From Paludibaculum sp. (GTDB lineage: Bacteria; Acidobacteriota; Terriglobia; Bryobacterales; Bryobacteraceae), in assembly GCA_029973955.1 (NCBI GenBank), contig JARKQJ010000218.1, positions 124,001 through 188,000 of the forward strand: a stretch of 64,000 bases of DNA, written 5' to 3'. Each line of letters starts with the position of its first letter. Within the stretch, counting starts at the first letter, position 1. Position numbers and translations under genes: made by a program. Of this stretch, positions 1-8,484 are shown in pieces. Under the pieces are notes generated by a model. The model had not been told where the DNA came from and did no database searches. It saw only the letters and a list, made by a program, of their open reading frames with translations.

Positions 1-102
1 GGTGGGCGACGAACCGGGGTTGTTCACCAGCACCATCGAGGCGATGGTCGCCCCGCGGAAGATATCCAGCGATTGCAGGCGGCCCGAGGGCGAGTTGCTC
101 AT
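1..102 (-). CDS. NagX/HGSNAT-like membrane acyltransferase, N-terminal fragment
   Basis: Only the first 34 codons are present; the gene runs off the left edge. The peptide begins MSNSPSGRLQSLDIFRGATI and continues ASMVLVNNPGS. The pattern RLxSLDxFRGxTIAxMxLVNNPG is the hallmark start of the heparan-alpha-glucosaminide N-acetyltransferase-like/NagX (DUF5009) family, multi-pass membrane proteins tied to transfer of acetyl groups onto amino sugars. The fragment covers the cytoplasmic N-terminus and the start of the first membrane helix. It diverges from the M1 peptidase gene with only 26 bp between the two start codons, so the promoters must overlap the coding ends. Family assignment rests on this short motif alone. 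Confidence 0.72.
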   Translation of the reverse strand, partial: MSNSPSGRLQSLDIFRGATIASMVLVNNPGSSPT

Positions 103-128
103 ATTCCAGTGACGCTACCATAACGAAT

Positions 129-1787
129 GTGCCGGCGCATGACGTCCATTCCTACTCAAATCCCGCGGAGTCGCGGGTCCGCCACGTTGAACTCGATCTG
201 GCGGTATCCTTCTCCGATAAGAAATTGAGGGGCGCCGTTACCCTCTCTCTCGAACCGGCGGGCAAGACCCTAGTGCTCGACACGCGCGACCTCACCATTC
301 AGCGCGTGAACGGCTCCTCCTCCGGCTTCCGCCTCGGCGAGCGTGACAAAAACCTCGGCGCGCCGCTCACCATCGATCTCCCCGCCGGCGCCCGCAGCGT
401 CCTGGTCGAGTACGAAACCGCACCCACCGCCTCCGGTCTCCAATGGCTCGATCCGGCCCAGACCGCCGGCAAGCAGCACCCCTTCCTCTTCTCGCAATCC
501 CAGGCCATTCACGCCCGCTCCTGGATCCCGCTGCAGGACTCGCCCGGCGTCCGCGTCACCTACTCCGCCCGCATCCACGCACCCCTCCCGCTCAAAGCCC
601 TCATGTCCGCCCGCCGCGTGCGTGACGGCCACTTCCATCTGGCCCAGCCCATTCCGCCCTACCTCATCGCCCTAGCCGTTGGCGATCTCGAGTTCCAGGC
701 CGTCAGCCAGCGCTGCGGCATCTGGGCCGAGCCTTCCATGCTCAAGTCCGCCGCCCACGAGTTTGAAGACGTCGAGAAGATGGTGCAGGCCGCCGAGGGC
801 CTCTATGGCCCCTATCGCTGGGGCCGTTATGACCTGCTGGTGCTGCCGCCCTCCTTCCCCTTCGGCGGCATGGAGAACCCCTGCCTCACCTTCGCCACGC
901 CCACCGTCATCGCTGGCGACAAGAGCCTGGTCTCGCTCGTCGCCCATGAATTGGCTCACTCGTGGTCCGGTAATCTCGTCACCAATGCAACCTGGAGCGA
1001 CTTCTGGCTCAACGAGGGCTTCACCACCTACATCGAGCGGCGGATTCAGGAGGCCCTCTACGGCCGCAAGCGCAGTGAGATGGAGTTCGCCATCGAGACC
1101 GGCGAACTCACTCTCGAAATGAAAGGTCTCCCCGCCGAAGACCAGAAACTCGCCGTGAACCTCGACGGCCGCGACCCCGACGACGGCATGACCCAGGTCC
1201 CCTACGTCAAGGGCGCCCTCATGTTGCGCCTGCTCGAAGAGAAATACGGCCGCGCCAAATTCGATACCTGGGTGAAGTCCTACTTCGACCACTTCGCCTT
1301 TCAATCCATCACCACGGAACAGTTCCTCACCTACCTCCACGCCACGTTCCCCGGCGAGCAGTTGGGCGCCTGGATCTCGCAGCCTGGCCTGCCGCCGGAC
1401 GCGCCCAAGGTCACCTACGACTTCGAGTCCACGCCGAAGAAAAGTTGGGCAACGCAGGAGTGGCTCCACTGGCTGCGCCAGATGCCCGTGGACCTCAGCG
1501 CGGCAAAGATGGCAGCCCTGGATGCGGAATGGGGCTTCACCCAGTCCGGTAACAGCGAGATCTCCGCGCAGTGGCTGCTCATGGCCATCCGGGCTCGCTA
1601 CGAGCCGGCCTTCGGCAAGCTGGAGCAGTTCCTCATCGGCGTCGGCCGCCGCAAGTTCGTGAAGCCGCTTTATGAGGAGTTGGCCAGGACGCCCGGCGGC
1701 AAAACCCGTGCCCAGGCCATCTACCGCAAGGCCCGCCCCGGATATCACCCCATCACCCAGGCCACAGTGGACACGATCCTGAAATAA
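129..1787 (+). CDS. M1 family zinc metallopeptidase (leukotriene-A4-hydrolase-like aminopeptidase)
   Basis: A 552-residue enzyme expected to remove N-terminal residues from peptides using one zinc. It shows GGMEN at residues 246-250 (substrate-binding exopeptidase motif, GAMEN in most relatives) and HELAH at 273-277 with the third zinc ligand E296 eighteen residues on. After the catalytic domain comes a helical C-terminal domain of the leukotriene A4 hydrolase type (roughly 420-552). No signal peptide is evident. The start is GTG at 129; no in-frame ATG precedes it. Whether it has epoxide hydrolase activity as in LTA4H cannot be told from sequence. Confidence 0.93.
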   Translation: MPAHDVHSYSNPAESRVRHVELDLAVSFSDKKLRGAVTLSLEPAGKTLVLDTRDLTIQRVNGSSSGFRLGERDKNLGAPLTIDLPAGARSVLVEYETAPTASGLQWLDPAQTAGKQHPFLFSQSQAIHARSWIPLQDSPGVRVTYSARIHAPLPLKALMSARRVRDGHFHLAQPIPPYLIALAVGDLEFQAVSQRCGIWAEPSMLKSAAHEFEDVEKMVQAAEGLYGPYRWGRYDLLVLPPSFPFGGMENPCLTFATPTVIAGDKSLVSLVAHELAHSWSGNLVTNATWSDFWLNEGFTTYIERRIQEALYGRKRSEMEFAIETGELTLEMKGLPAEDQKLAVNLDGRDPDDGMTQVPYVKGALMLRLLEEKYGRAKFDTWVKSYFDHFAFQSITTEQFLTYLHATFPGEQLGAWISQPGLPPDAPKVTYDFESTPKKSWATQEWLHWLRQMPVDLSAAKMAALDAEWGFTQSGNSEISAQWLLMAIRARYEPAFGKLEQFLIGVGRRKFVKPLYEELARTPGGKTRAQAIYRKARPGYHPITQATVDTILK

Positions 1788-1833
1788 AGTTGTACGCCTC
1801 AGAACGGGTTTTTGGCGTCTATCATGAAGAAGC

Positions 1834-2877
1834 ATGGGGAGAGACCCTAGCAGGGATGCGTTGGGTGGCGGCCGCCGGCCGCCATGGGTCGGCCCCGTCG
1901 TGGCCTATTCCCTCTCTATGCTCTGTCTGCTGTGGGTCTACCACGACTTCGACTGGCGGACCGAGTTGCCCAAGCTCGCTCGCATCCACTGGGGCTGGAT
2001 CGCCCTGGCCGTGGCGGCCGATGTCCTCGTCTACGTCTCCCAGGCCTGGCGTTGGAACATCCTTCTCCGTCCCGTCGCGCGCATGCCCCTCTGGAAGAGT
2101 GTCCAGGCCATCTACGTCGGACTCTTCGCTAATGAAGTCCTCCCCCTGCGCAGCGGCGAGCTCATCCGCTGCTATCTGATCTCCGTTTGGGACAAGGTCT
2201 CCTTCCCGCTCGTGCTCAGTTCGGCGCTGATCGAAAGGCTGATCGACGGCGTCTGGCTTATCGTTGGCTTCGCGCTGATATCGCTCTCCGTGGACCTGCC
2301 AAATGAAATCGATGCCGCGGTCTGGACGTTGACTGCCGTCGTGGCGGTGATCGGGGCGCTGGTGGTCTTCGCAGTTCTCAATCAGAAGTTCGCCCATCAC
2401 GTCAGCACGCGGCACCGCTGGTCGGAAATCGTGCGCACGGTGATCGAAGGCCTGCACGCCATGGGCCGGTCCAAGTCGTTTCTGGTGGCGGTCGCCGCCA
2501 GCACCGTCTATCTCAGCCTGCAGGTGGTCCCGATTCACGCCATGCTGGAAGGCTACGGGCTGGACCTGCCGTGGGGCTCCGCCGCCATCGTCCTCGTCGT
2601 TCTGCGGCTCGGCACGATTCTGCCCGGCGCGCCTGGAAACGTCGGGCTTTTCCATCTCTTTGCTTATCTGGCGCTGCATCGGGTGATGCATGTCGACGCG
2701 CAAACCGCCAAGTCCCTCTCCGGCGTTATGTTCTTCGTGGTCACTGTCCCCCTGCTGGCCGCGGGAGCGCTCGCCTTGGCTATGACCGGTTCCGAAATCC
2801 GCTCCATCTACCACTCCGCCTACGAACGCCGGCATGCGCACGACGCCCAGAAAGCCGGTGCCGTCCAGGCCGACTGA
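1834..2877 (+). CDS. lysylphosphatidylglycerol synthase transmembrane-type (YbhN/UPF0104) protein
   Basis: A 347-residue integral membrane protein with about eight hydrophobic segments. The pattern ALIERLIDGVW near residue 130 and the late segment LRLGTILPGAPGNVGLFH are typical of the LPG_synthase_TM family, whose members flip or transfer lipids and isoprenoid-linked substrates. It lacks the soluble aminoacyl-phosphatidylglycerol transferase domain of full MprF, so lysyl transfer is not implied. It lies 46 bp after the M1 peptidase on the same strand and is followed 28 bp later by the PIG-L gene. The exact substrate is unknown. Confidence 0.85.
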   Translation: MGRDPSRDALGGGRRPPWVGPVVAYSLSMLCLLWVYHDFDWRTELPKLARIHWGWIALAVAADVLVYVSQAWRWNILLRPVARMPLWKSVQAIYVGLFANEVLPLRSGELIRCYLISVWDKVSFPLVLSSALIERLIDGVWLIVGFALISLSVDLPNEIDAAVWTLTAVVAVIGALVVFAVLNQKFAHHVSTRHRWSEIVRTVIEGLHAMGRSKSFLVAVAASTVYLSLQVVPIHAMLEGYGLDLPWGSAAIVLVVLRLGTILPGAPGNVGLFHLFAYLALHRVMHVDAQTAKSLSGVMFFVVTVPLLAAGALALAMTGSEIRSIYHSAYERRHAHDAQKAGAVQAD

Positions 2878-2905
2878 GATAGAATCAAGCCCCAGAGGGA
2901 GATTC

Positions 2906-3787
2906 ATGCTGCACCACCTGAGCAAACTTACTGCCGCTTTCGCTGTTACCTGCCTCCTGGCTAGCGGCCAGAGCGCGCCGGCCAAACTGCGCGTGCTGGT
3001 CATCGGCGCGCACCCCGATGATTGCGACATCCGCGTAGGCGGCACCGCCGCCAAAATGGCCAAGGCTGGCCATGCCGTGAAGTTTCTCTCGGTGACCAAT
3101 GGCGATGCCGGCCACCAGTCCATGGGCGGTGCCCCGCTGGCCAAGCGGCGTTTCCTGGAAGCGCAGGAGTCCGCCCGCCGCCTCGGCATCATGGAGTATC
3201 AGATCCTCGACAACCACGACGGCGAACTGATGCCCAGTCTCGAAGTCCGCCGCCAGATCATCCGTGCCATTCGCCAGTGGAAGGCCGACATCGTCATCGC
3301 CCCGCGGCCCAACGACTACCACCCTGACCACCGCTACACCGGCGTGCTGGTGCAGGATGCGGCCTACATGGTGGTGGTGCCCAACACCGTCGCCGACACC
3401 GCGCCGCTCGACCGCAATCCGATCTTCCTCTACCAGGCCGACGGCTTCCAGAAGCCCGCGCCCTTCCGCCCCGATGTCGTCGTCCCCATCGACAGCACCT
3501 TTGCCACCAAGATCAACGGCCTCGACGCCCACGTCTCGCAGTTCTACGAATGGCTGCCCTGGGTCGATCGCAAGCTCGACACCGTCCCGAAGGATCCCAA
3601 GGAGCGCAAGGCCTGGCTGGCGCAGGGCCGCTCCGGCCGGATCTCCGACGCGGAGCGCAAAGCGCTGGTGGAAGAGCTCGGCGAAGCTGCCGCCGCCCAG
3701 GTGCAGCACGTGGAGAGTTTCGAACTCTGCGAATACGGCCGGCGTCCGAAGATCGACGAACTCCGCGCCCTCTTTCCCCTGAAGTGA
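2906..3787 (+). CDS. secreted PIG-L family deacetylase
   Basis: A 293-residue protein of the LmbE/PIG-L superfamily, zinc-dependent de-N-acetylases acting on GlcNAc-type groups. It has a signal peptide (MLHHLSKLTAAFAVTCLLAS) and then the zinc motif AHPDD, with a second histidine in NDYHPDHRY. The reading frame is open further upstream, but the start at 2906 is chosen because it follows AGAGGGA by five bases and yields the signal peptide. The stop overlaps the GTG start of selA (GTGA), suggesting translational coupling although the functions seem unrelated. Natural substrate unknown. Confidence 0.88.
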   Translation: MLHHLSKLTAAFAVTCLLASGQSAPAKLRVLVIGAHPDDCDIRVGGTAAKMAKAGHAVKFLSVTNGDAGHQSMGGAPLAKRRFLEAQESARRLGIMEYQILDNHDGELMPSLEVRRQIIRAIRQWKADIVIAPRPNDYHPDHRYTGVLVQDAAYMVVVPNTVADTAPLDRNPIFLYQADGFQKPAPFRPDVVVPIDSTFATKINGLDAHVSQFYEWLPWVDRKLDTVPKDPKERKAWLAQGRSGRISDAERKALVEELGEAAAAQVQHVESFELCEYGRRPKIDELRALFPLK

Positions 3788-5109
3788 GCACCACCGGCCA
3801 ATACCGCGATCTGCCCTCCGTCGACGCGCTGGCCAAGGCCGCCGGCGGCCAGTGGCCCTGGTCTCTTTTGGTGGAGGAGTGCCGGTTCGTCCTCGAAGCC
3901 GCCCGTGCCCGCATTCGCGCCGGCGAGCCCGTCGGCGACCTTGCCCAGGAGGTGCGCGAATACCTTCACCTCCTCACGGAACCCTCTCTCCGCCGCGTGA
4001 TTAATGCTACCGGCGTCATCCTCCACACCAACCTCGGCCGCGCGCCTCTGCCCGAATTCGGACCATTCAGCGGCTACTCGAATCTCGAGTACGACCTGGC
4101 CGCTGGCCGCCGCGGCAATCGCGACGCGCACACGCAGCGACTGCTTTACCGTCTACTGGGCGCGCCCGGCATTCTGGTGAACAACGGAGCCGCGGCGGTC
4201 TTCCTCGCGCTGAACGAACTCGCCGCCGGTGGCGAAGTCATCGTCTCGCGCGGTGAGTTGATCGAAATCGGCGACGGCTTCCGCATCCCGGACATCATGG
4301 CTCGCAGTGGCGCGCGCCTGGTAGAAGTGGGCACGACGAACAGGACCCGCATCGAAGACTACCGCGCTGCCATCACCCCCGAGACGCGCCTTCTCATGAA
4401 GGTGCATCCCTCGAACTTCCGCATCTCCGGTTTCACCGGCCGGCCCGCGCTGGAAGAGCTCGCCTTGCTCGGCCGCGAGAACGGCATCCCCGTTTACGAA
4501 GACCTTGGCAGTGGCTGCCTGACCGAACTCTCCGCCCACGGCATTTCGGAGCCCACCGCGCAGGCCAGCCTGCAGGCCGGCGCCGATCTCATCTCATTCT
4601 CCGGCGATAAGCTCCTGGGTGGGCCGCAGGCCGGCATCCTGGCCGGGCGCCAGGACCTCGTCCAGCGCCTCCGCCGCAATCCCATGTTTCGCGCCCTCCG
4701 CGTCGACAAACTAATCATCGCCGCGATGGAAACCTCTTTGCGCCTCACTCTCTCTCAAGAGGTGGAAGCCCTTCCGGTATATCGCATGATCCGAATGAGT
4801 CGCGACACTCTCCTCCGACGCGCTCAGCCGTTTCTTACGGTACTCCTCCAGCCGGAGGGGCTTCCGAGGGTCCAACTCAGCGAAGGTCACTCGCTGCTGG
4901 GCGGCGGCTCCACCCCGGAGCAGAAACTGCCCACGCCCCTGCTTGCCGTGGAAGGCGATGTGGTAGCCATCGAAAAGGCCCTTCGCCAGTGGGATCCTCC
5001 GATCATCGCCAGAATCGAAGAGGGCCGCTTGCTGCTCGACCTGCGCACTGTCGATGAGTCCGACGACGCCACCGTGCTTGCCGCCCTCCAGGCCATCACC
5101 GCCGCCTGA
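3784..5109 (+). CDS. selA: L-seryl-tRNA(Sec) selenium transferase SelA
   Basis: A 441-residue PLP enzyme that converts seryl-tRNA(Sec) to selenocysteinyl-tRNA(Sec) using selenophosphate. The N-terminal domain carries the family opening RDLPSVDALAKA. The aminotransferase-fold core has INATGVILHTNLGRAPL, then VGTTNRT, then the PLP lysine K276 in FSGDKLLGGPQAG. Length is close to the E. coli enzyme. GTG at 3784 overlaps the upstream stop (GTGA) and gives the expected N-terminus; the frame is open upstream for 78 more codons without homology. selB, selC and selD are not in the window. Confidence 0.93.
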   Translation: MSTTGQYRDLPSVDALAKAAGGQWPWSLLVEECRFVLEAARARIRAGEPVGDLAQEVREYLHLLTEPSLRRVINATGVILHTNLGRAPLPEFGPFSGYSNLEYDLAAGRRGNRDAHTQRLLYRLLGAPGILVNNGAAAVFLALNELAAGGEVIVSRGELIEIGDGFRIPDIMARSGARLVEVGTTNRTRIEDYRAAITPETRLLMKVHPSNFRISGFTGRPALEELALLGRENGIPVYEDLGSGCLTELSAHGISEPTAQASLQAGADLISFSGDKLLGGPQAGILAGRQDLVQRLRRNPMFRALRVDKLIIAAMETSLRLTLSQEVEALPVYRMIRMSRDTLLRRAQPFLTVLLQPEGLPRVQLSEGHSLLGGGSTPEQKLPTPLLAVEGDVVAIEKALRQWDPPIIARIEEGRLLLDLRTVDESDDATVLAALQAITAA

Positions 5110-5134
5110 CGAAACAGACCCAAATTCTGCCAAG

Positions 5135-6340
5135 ATGTCCAGCATGGGCATTCAAATCGTGGCTGCAGCCCGGTTGCGCACCCAATTGCAGGCATGGTGG
5201 GCGCACCGGCAGGGGCTCGACGGCAGGCTGGCTGGCGCAACCGCCGCCCAAGTCCTGGCGGAAACCGGCTGGGCCCGCTCCGTCGGCGGCGCTGCCCCTT
5301 ACCTTACCCTCCACGCCCGCGCCGGCATCGGCCGCGCCACTGCCGATGCAGCCGTGGGGAGAACTGAGATCCATGAACTCCCCGCCGCCCGCGGCTGCAC
5401 CTATGTCGTCCCGGCCGCGCACTACGCGCTGGCCCTTACCGTCGGCCGCAGTTTCAATGAAGGCAGCGACAAGCGCACGGCGTTGAAGCTTGGGGTCACC
5501 GAAAAGGAGATCGATCGCCTCTGCGGGGAAGTGCTCGACGCCCTGCGCGATGGCCCGCTCGACCCCGAAGCGATCAAGGCCCGCGCCGGCTCCGCCGTGA
5601 AGAACCTGGGTGAGGAAGGCAAGAAGAAGGGCCTCGCCACCACCCTGCCTGTCGCTCTTGCCGCCTTGCAGTCCTCCGGCGAGATCCGCCGCATCGCCGT
5701 CAACGGACGGCTCGACTCCCAGCGCTATCGCTACGCCCTCTGGTCGCCCAATCCCTGCGCCGGTTTCAAGCTCACGCTCGACGAAAGCATGGCCGCCCTG
5801 GCCCGCCTCTACTGGCAGTGGACCGGCCCCGCCACGCTCGCCGAGTTCCAGTGGTTCTCCGGCCTCGGTGTCAAAGCCAGTAAGGAGGCGGTTGCCGGCC
5901 TCGGTCTGGTCCCGCTGGAAGCGGGCTCAGACCGCCTGATCTTTCCCGCGGATTTGGAGGCTCTTCATGCATTCCGCCCTCCCAAGGAGCCCCACTACGT
6001 ACTCGCCTCCAGCCTGGACGGCATCTCTCTCCTCCGCCGCAGTGTGCAAGACCTGCTCCCCGATCCCTCCGCGAACTTCCCCCTCGTCACGGGCCTCAGT
6101 GATCTCCCCAGCAATCCCATCCTCGATCGCGGCACCCTCGTCGGCTTGTGGGAATTCGATCCCGAACGCGCCGAAATCGCCTGGATGACCTTCGAAAAGG
6201 CTCCAAAAACACTTCAGGCTGAAGTGCAGCGCGTCTCCGCCTTCGTTCGCGACGAACTGGGAGATGCCCGTACCTTCAGCCTGGATTCGCCAAAATCGAG
6301 AGCGCCTCGCATTCAAGCGCTGCGCAATGCGGCGCGATAG
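5135..6340 (+). CDS. winged-helix DNA-binding domain protein, AlkZ/YcaQ-like
   Basis: A 401-residue protein resembling the HTH_42/YcaQ superfamily, which includes the DNA glycosylases AlkZ and AlkX that unhook crosslinked or alkylated bases. The N-terminal half contains helical repeats (AAQVLAETGWARSVGGAAPY) and a segment CTYVVPAAHYALAL. A second wing-like region near residues 245-290 has QWFSGLGVKASKEAVAGL. I could not identify the catalytic QxD/QxQ residues with certainty, so glycosylase activity is inference. ATG 5135 lies 25 bp after selA; ATG 5144 is an alternative. The last codons form the first of two hairpin repeats. Confidence 0.68.
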   Translation: MSSMGIQIVAAARLRTQLQAWWAHRQGLDGRLAGATAAQVLAETGWARSVGGAAPYLTLHARAGIGRATADAAVGRTEIHELPAARGCTYVVPAAHYALALTVGRSFNEGSDKRTALKLGVTEKEIDRLCGEVLDALRDGPLDPEAIKARAGSAVKNLGEEGKKKGLATTLPVALAALQSSGEIRRIAVNGRLDSQRYRYALWSPNPCAGFKLTLDESMAALARLYWQWTGPATLAEFQWFSGLGVKASKEAVAGLGLVPLEAGSDRLIFPADLEALHAFRPPKEPHYVLASSLDGISLLRRSVQDLLPDPSANFPLVTGLSDLPSNPILDRGTLVGLWEFDPERAEIAWMTFEKAPKTLQAEVQRVSAFVRDELGDARTFSLDSPKSRAPRIQALRNAAR

Positions 6341-6364
6341 TTCAGGCGCTGCGCAACGCAGCGC
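6317..6364. repeat. two tandem hairpins, 29-bp period
   Basis: GCGCTGCG-CAA-TGCGGCGC (6317-6335, inside the end of the preceding gene) is followed exactly 29 bp later by GCGCTGCG-CAA-CGCAGCGC (6346-6364). The second copy is a perfect 8-bp stem; the first pairs with two G-T wobbles. They lie between two convergent genes and may act as a transcription or mRNA-3'-end barrier, though no T-run follows. Confidence 0.6.
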
Positions 6365-6393
6365 GGGAGTAGCACGCGCGGAAAGACCTGCCG

Positions 6394-6960
6394 TTAGGCG
6401 GTCGCCACCCTCTCCTGGTAACTGCCGTCCGACGTGCTCACGCGGATCACGTCGCCCTCGTTCACAAACTGCGGCACGGTGACAATCACCCCGGACTCCA
6501 TCTTCGCCGGCTTGCCCACATTCGAAACCGAGGCGCCCTTGATGCCGGGTTCCGTCTCGATCACTTTCATCTCCACGCTGGCCGGCAGTTCCACGCTGAT
6601 CGGCTTGCCCTCGTAATACTCCACCTGCACCTTCAGGTTCGGGATCAGGTACTCCACGCCACCGCCGAGCTGTTCCTTCGTCAGATGGGTCTGCTCGTAG
6701 TTCTCGGTGTTCATGAAATAGTAGAACTCGCCGTCGTCGTACATGTACTCCATCTCGACTTCCTCGAGAATGGCCTTCTCCACGCGATCTTCCGAAGAGA
6801 AGCGGTGTTCAATCATCGAACCACTGCGCAGATTGCGCATCTTCACCTGCACAAAGCCGCGCAGGTTGCCGGGGGTGCGGTGGGTCATCGTGAAGATGGT
6901 GTGCAGTTCATTGTTGAACTTTACGACCATTCCGGGGCGCAGTTGTGTCGCCTGAAGCAT
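6394..6960 (-). CDS. efp: elongation factor P
   Basis: A 188-residue translation factor that binds between the P and E sites and relieves stalling at polyproline stretches. It has the KOW-like N-terminal domain and two OB-fold domains with the typical endings EYYEGKPISVELPASVEM and GVIVTVPQFVNEGDVIRV. The loop that reaches the peptidyl-transferase centre reads RTPGNLRGF: the tip residue aligned with modified Lys34 of E. coli or Arg32 of Pseudomonas is Asn32, with Leu33 and Arg34 next to it. So neither EpmA-type lysylation nor the canonical Arg32 rhamnosylation is supported. It converges with the upstream gene and diverges from the beta-propeller gene. Confidence 0.95.
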   Translation of the reverse strand: MLQATQLRPGMVVKFNNELHTIFTMTHRTPGNLRGFVQVKMRNLRSGSMIEHRFSSEDRVEKAILEEVEMEYMYDDGEFYYFMNTENYEQTHLTKEQLGGGVEYLIPNLKVQVEYYEGKPISVELPASVEMKVIETEPGIKGASVSNVGKPAKMESGVIVTVPQFVNEGDVIRVSTSDGSYQERVATA

Positions 6961-7066
6961 GGGAAAACAGGACTCCTGTCTGTCAGTCTGGGGAATTTTA
7001 GTTTAGCAGATGGTTTCGCGCATGCGCCTGTTTCCGCCCGCCGCCCGCCGGTGAGAGTATGAAGGA

Positions 7067-8059
7067 ATGAGTGGTAACGCCGCGACGTTCCGGGTTCTGG
7101 TTCTCGCCGCCTGGGCTGCCTCCTGCCTGGCGCAGGACACCCTGCTCATTCTCCACAAGCTCGACAATTCATTGGGGTTCTACGACGCAGAAAAAGGCGG
7201 CTTGCTGGCTGCCGTCCCGGCCGGGCCAAAACCGCATGAACTAGCTCTTTCCGCCGATCGGAAGTTCGCCTTTGTCACTAACTACGGCGCCGACACTTAC
7301 ACCGAGACCCAGCCCGGCGGCAACACCATCTCTGTCATTGACCTGCGCCAGCGCGGGAACGCCGGCGAGATCCCGCTGGGAGACTACCACCGGCCGCACG
7401 GCATTGAACGGGGCAAGTCCGGCCGCTTCTACGTCACCACGGACTTTCCCGCCGCCGTTCTGGTGGTGGACGGTGCCCGGAGGAAGATCCAGCAAGCCAT
7501 CCCCGTCACCGGAAAGCTGCCCCACATGATCCAGTTGACCGCCGACGAGCGCCAGGCCTGGACCGCCGATGCCGGCTCCGGCACGGTGAGCGTGATCGAT
7601 ATCGCCGCCAAACGCCAACGCGTCCAGATCGAAGTCGGGGGCGTCCCCATGGGGCTCGCTTTGACCCCGGACGAGAAGACGCTCTTCGTGGCCACGCGCA
7701 GCGCCAATACGGTGGTGGTCGTGGATGCCGTCACGAATCGCGTCAAACGCAAGATCGGCGTGCCTGGTGAGCCCGCACGCCTGGCACTCTCTCCCAATGG
7801 ACGCTGGCTCTACGTCAGTCTGATCGGCAGCGGAGAGGTGGCCGTCCTGGACACGCAAACCATGCTGGAAAAACGCCGCGTGGCGGCTGGTCAACGGGTG
7901 GAAGGCATGCGGCTCGATGACGACGGAACCAGCCTCTATGTCTCCGCGCAGGCCGAGAATCGCGTCATCAAGTTCTCCCTGCCGGATCTCGAGCAGGTCC
8001 AGTCAATCTCCACTCGCGCCAAGCCGGATCCGATCGTGCTGCTGCGCCCCGCCAAGTAG
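7067..8059 (+). CDS. exported YVTN-family beta-propeller protein
   Basis: A 330-residue protein with a signal peptide (MSGNAATFRVLVLAAWAASCLAQ) followed by about seven repeats of the NHL/YVTN type, for example GTVSVIDIAAKRQRVQIEVG, NTVVVVDAVTNRVKRKIGVPG and GEVAVLDTQTMLEKRRVAAG. It should fold as a single secreted beta-propeller, probably a protein- or ligand-binding scaffold in the periplasm or at the surface. Enzymatic residues are not apparent. The start at 7067 is supported by GGTGAG upstream and by the signal peptide. Confidence 0.85.
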   Translation: MSGNAATFRVLVLAAWAASCLAQDTLLILHKLDNSLGFYDAEKGGLLAAVPAGPKPHELALSADRKFAFVTNYGADTYTETQPGGNTISVIDLRQRGNAGEIPLGDYHRPHGIERGKSGRFYVTTDFPAAVLVVDGARRKIQQAIPVTGKLPHMIQLTADERQAWTADAGSGTVSVIDIAAKRQRVQIEVGGVPMGLALTPDEKTLFVATRSANTVVVVDAVTNRVKRKIGVPGEPARLALSPNGRWLYVSLIGSGEVAVLDTQTMLEKRRVAAGQRVEGMRLDDDGTSLYVSAQAENRVIKFSLPDLEQVQSISTRAKPDPIVLLRPAK

Positions 8060-8068
8060 TTCCGCGGG

Positions 8069-8395
8069 CTAGCTGAAGCGCCCCACCCAGTAGCCGGCCG
8101 CAAAAGCGCAAAGGGAGAACGCGGCCAGCAGCAGCCAGAAGAGCTGCAGCATCCGCTTCGGCATCTCCAGACTCAGAAACTCGTCCGCCTCCATCGGAGG
8201 CAGTTCTATCGGCAGTCCTGCTTCAGGTCCGTTCTGTAACGGAATCTCTGCCAGCCGCTCCTTCAGGCCCTCCGCCTGGGTGTCGAACGCCTGCTGGGCC
8301 ACCGACAGCCGGCAGAGCGCGGCGGCGGCGTCCTCCTGATGCGCTTCCATCAGCTTGTCCACCTCGGCGCCGAAGTTCGCTTTGCGGGTCCTCAC
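8069..8395 (-). CDS. hypothetical small membrane-anchored protein
   Basis: A protein of about 108 residues from the GTG at 8395; the frame is open to 8524, but that would overlap the divergent oxidoreductase gene. The visible features are a charged helical N-terminal part rich in Glu, Gln and Ala (coiled-coil-like, around KLMEAHQEDAAAALCRLSVA), a proline-rich linker (PIELPPMEADEF) and one C-terminal membrane helix (LFWLLLAAFSLCAFAAGYWVG). I do not recognise a family. A tail-anchored cytoplasmic coiled coil is the simplest reading. The start is uncertain. Confidence 0.5.
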   Translation of the reverse strand: MRTRKANFGAEVDKLMEAHQEDAAAALCRLSVAQQAFDTQAEGLKERLAEIPLQNGPEAGLPIELPPMEADEFLSLEMPKRMLQLFWLLLAAFSLCAFAAGYWVGRFS

Positions 8396-8484
8396 GTCAT
8401 AGAAGTGGCCATTCCCGCGCGAATTTCTCAACGCAATCGCCTTTGCCCCGCGGCTTACTTCGATATCATGGACTCGCTCCAGCC

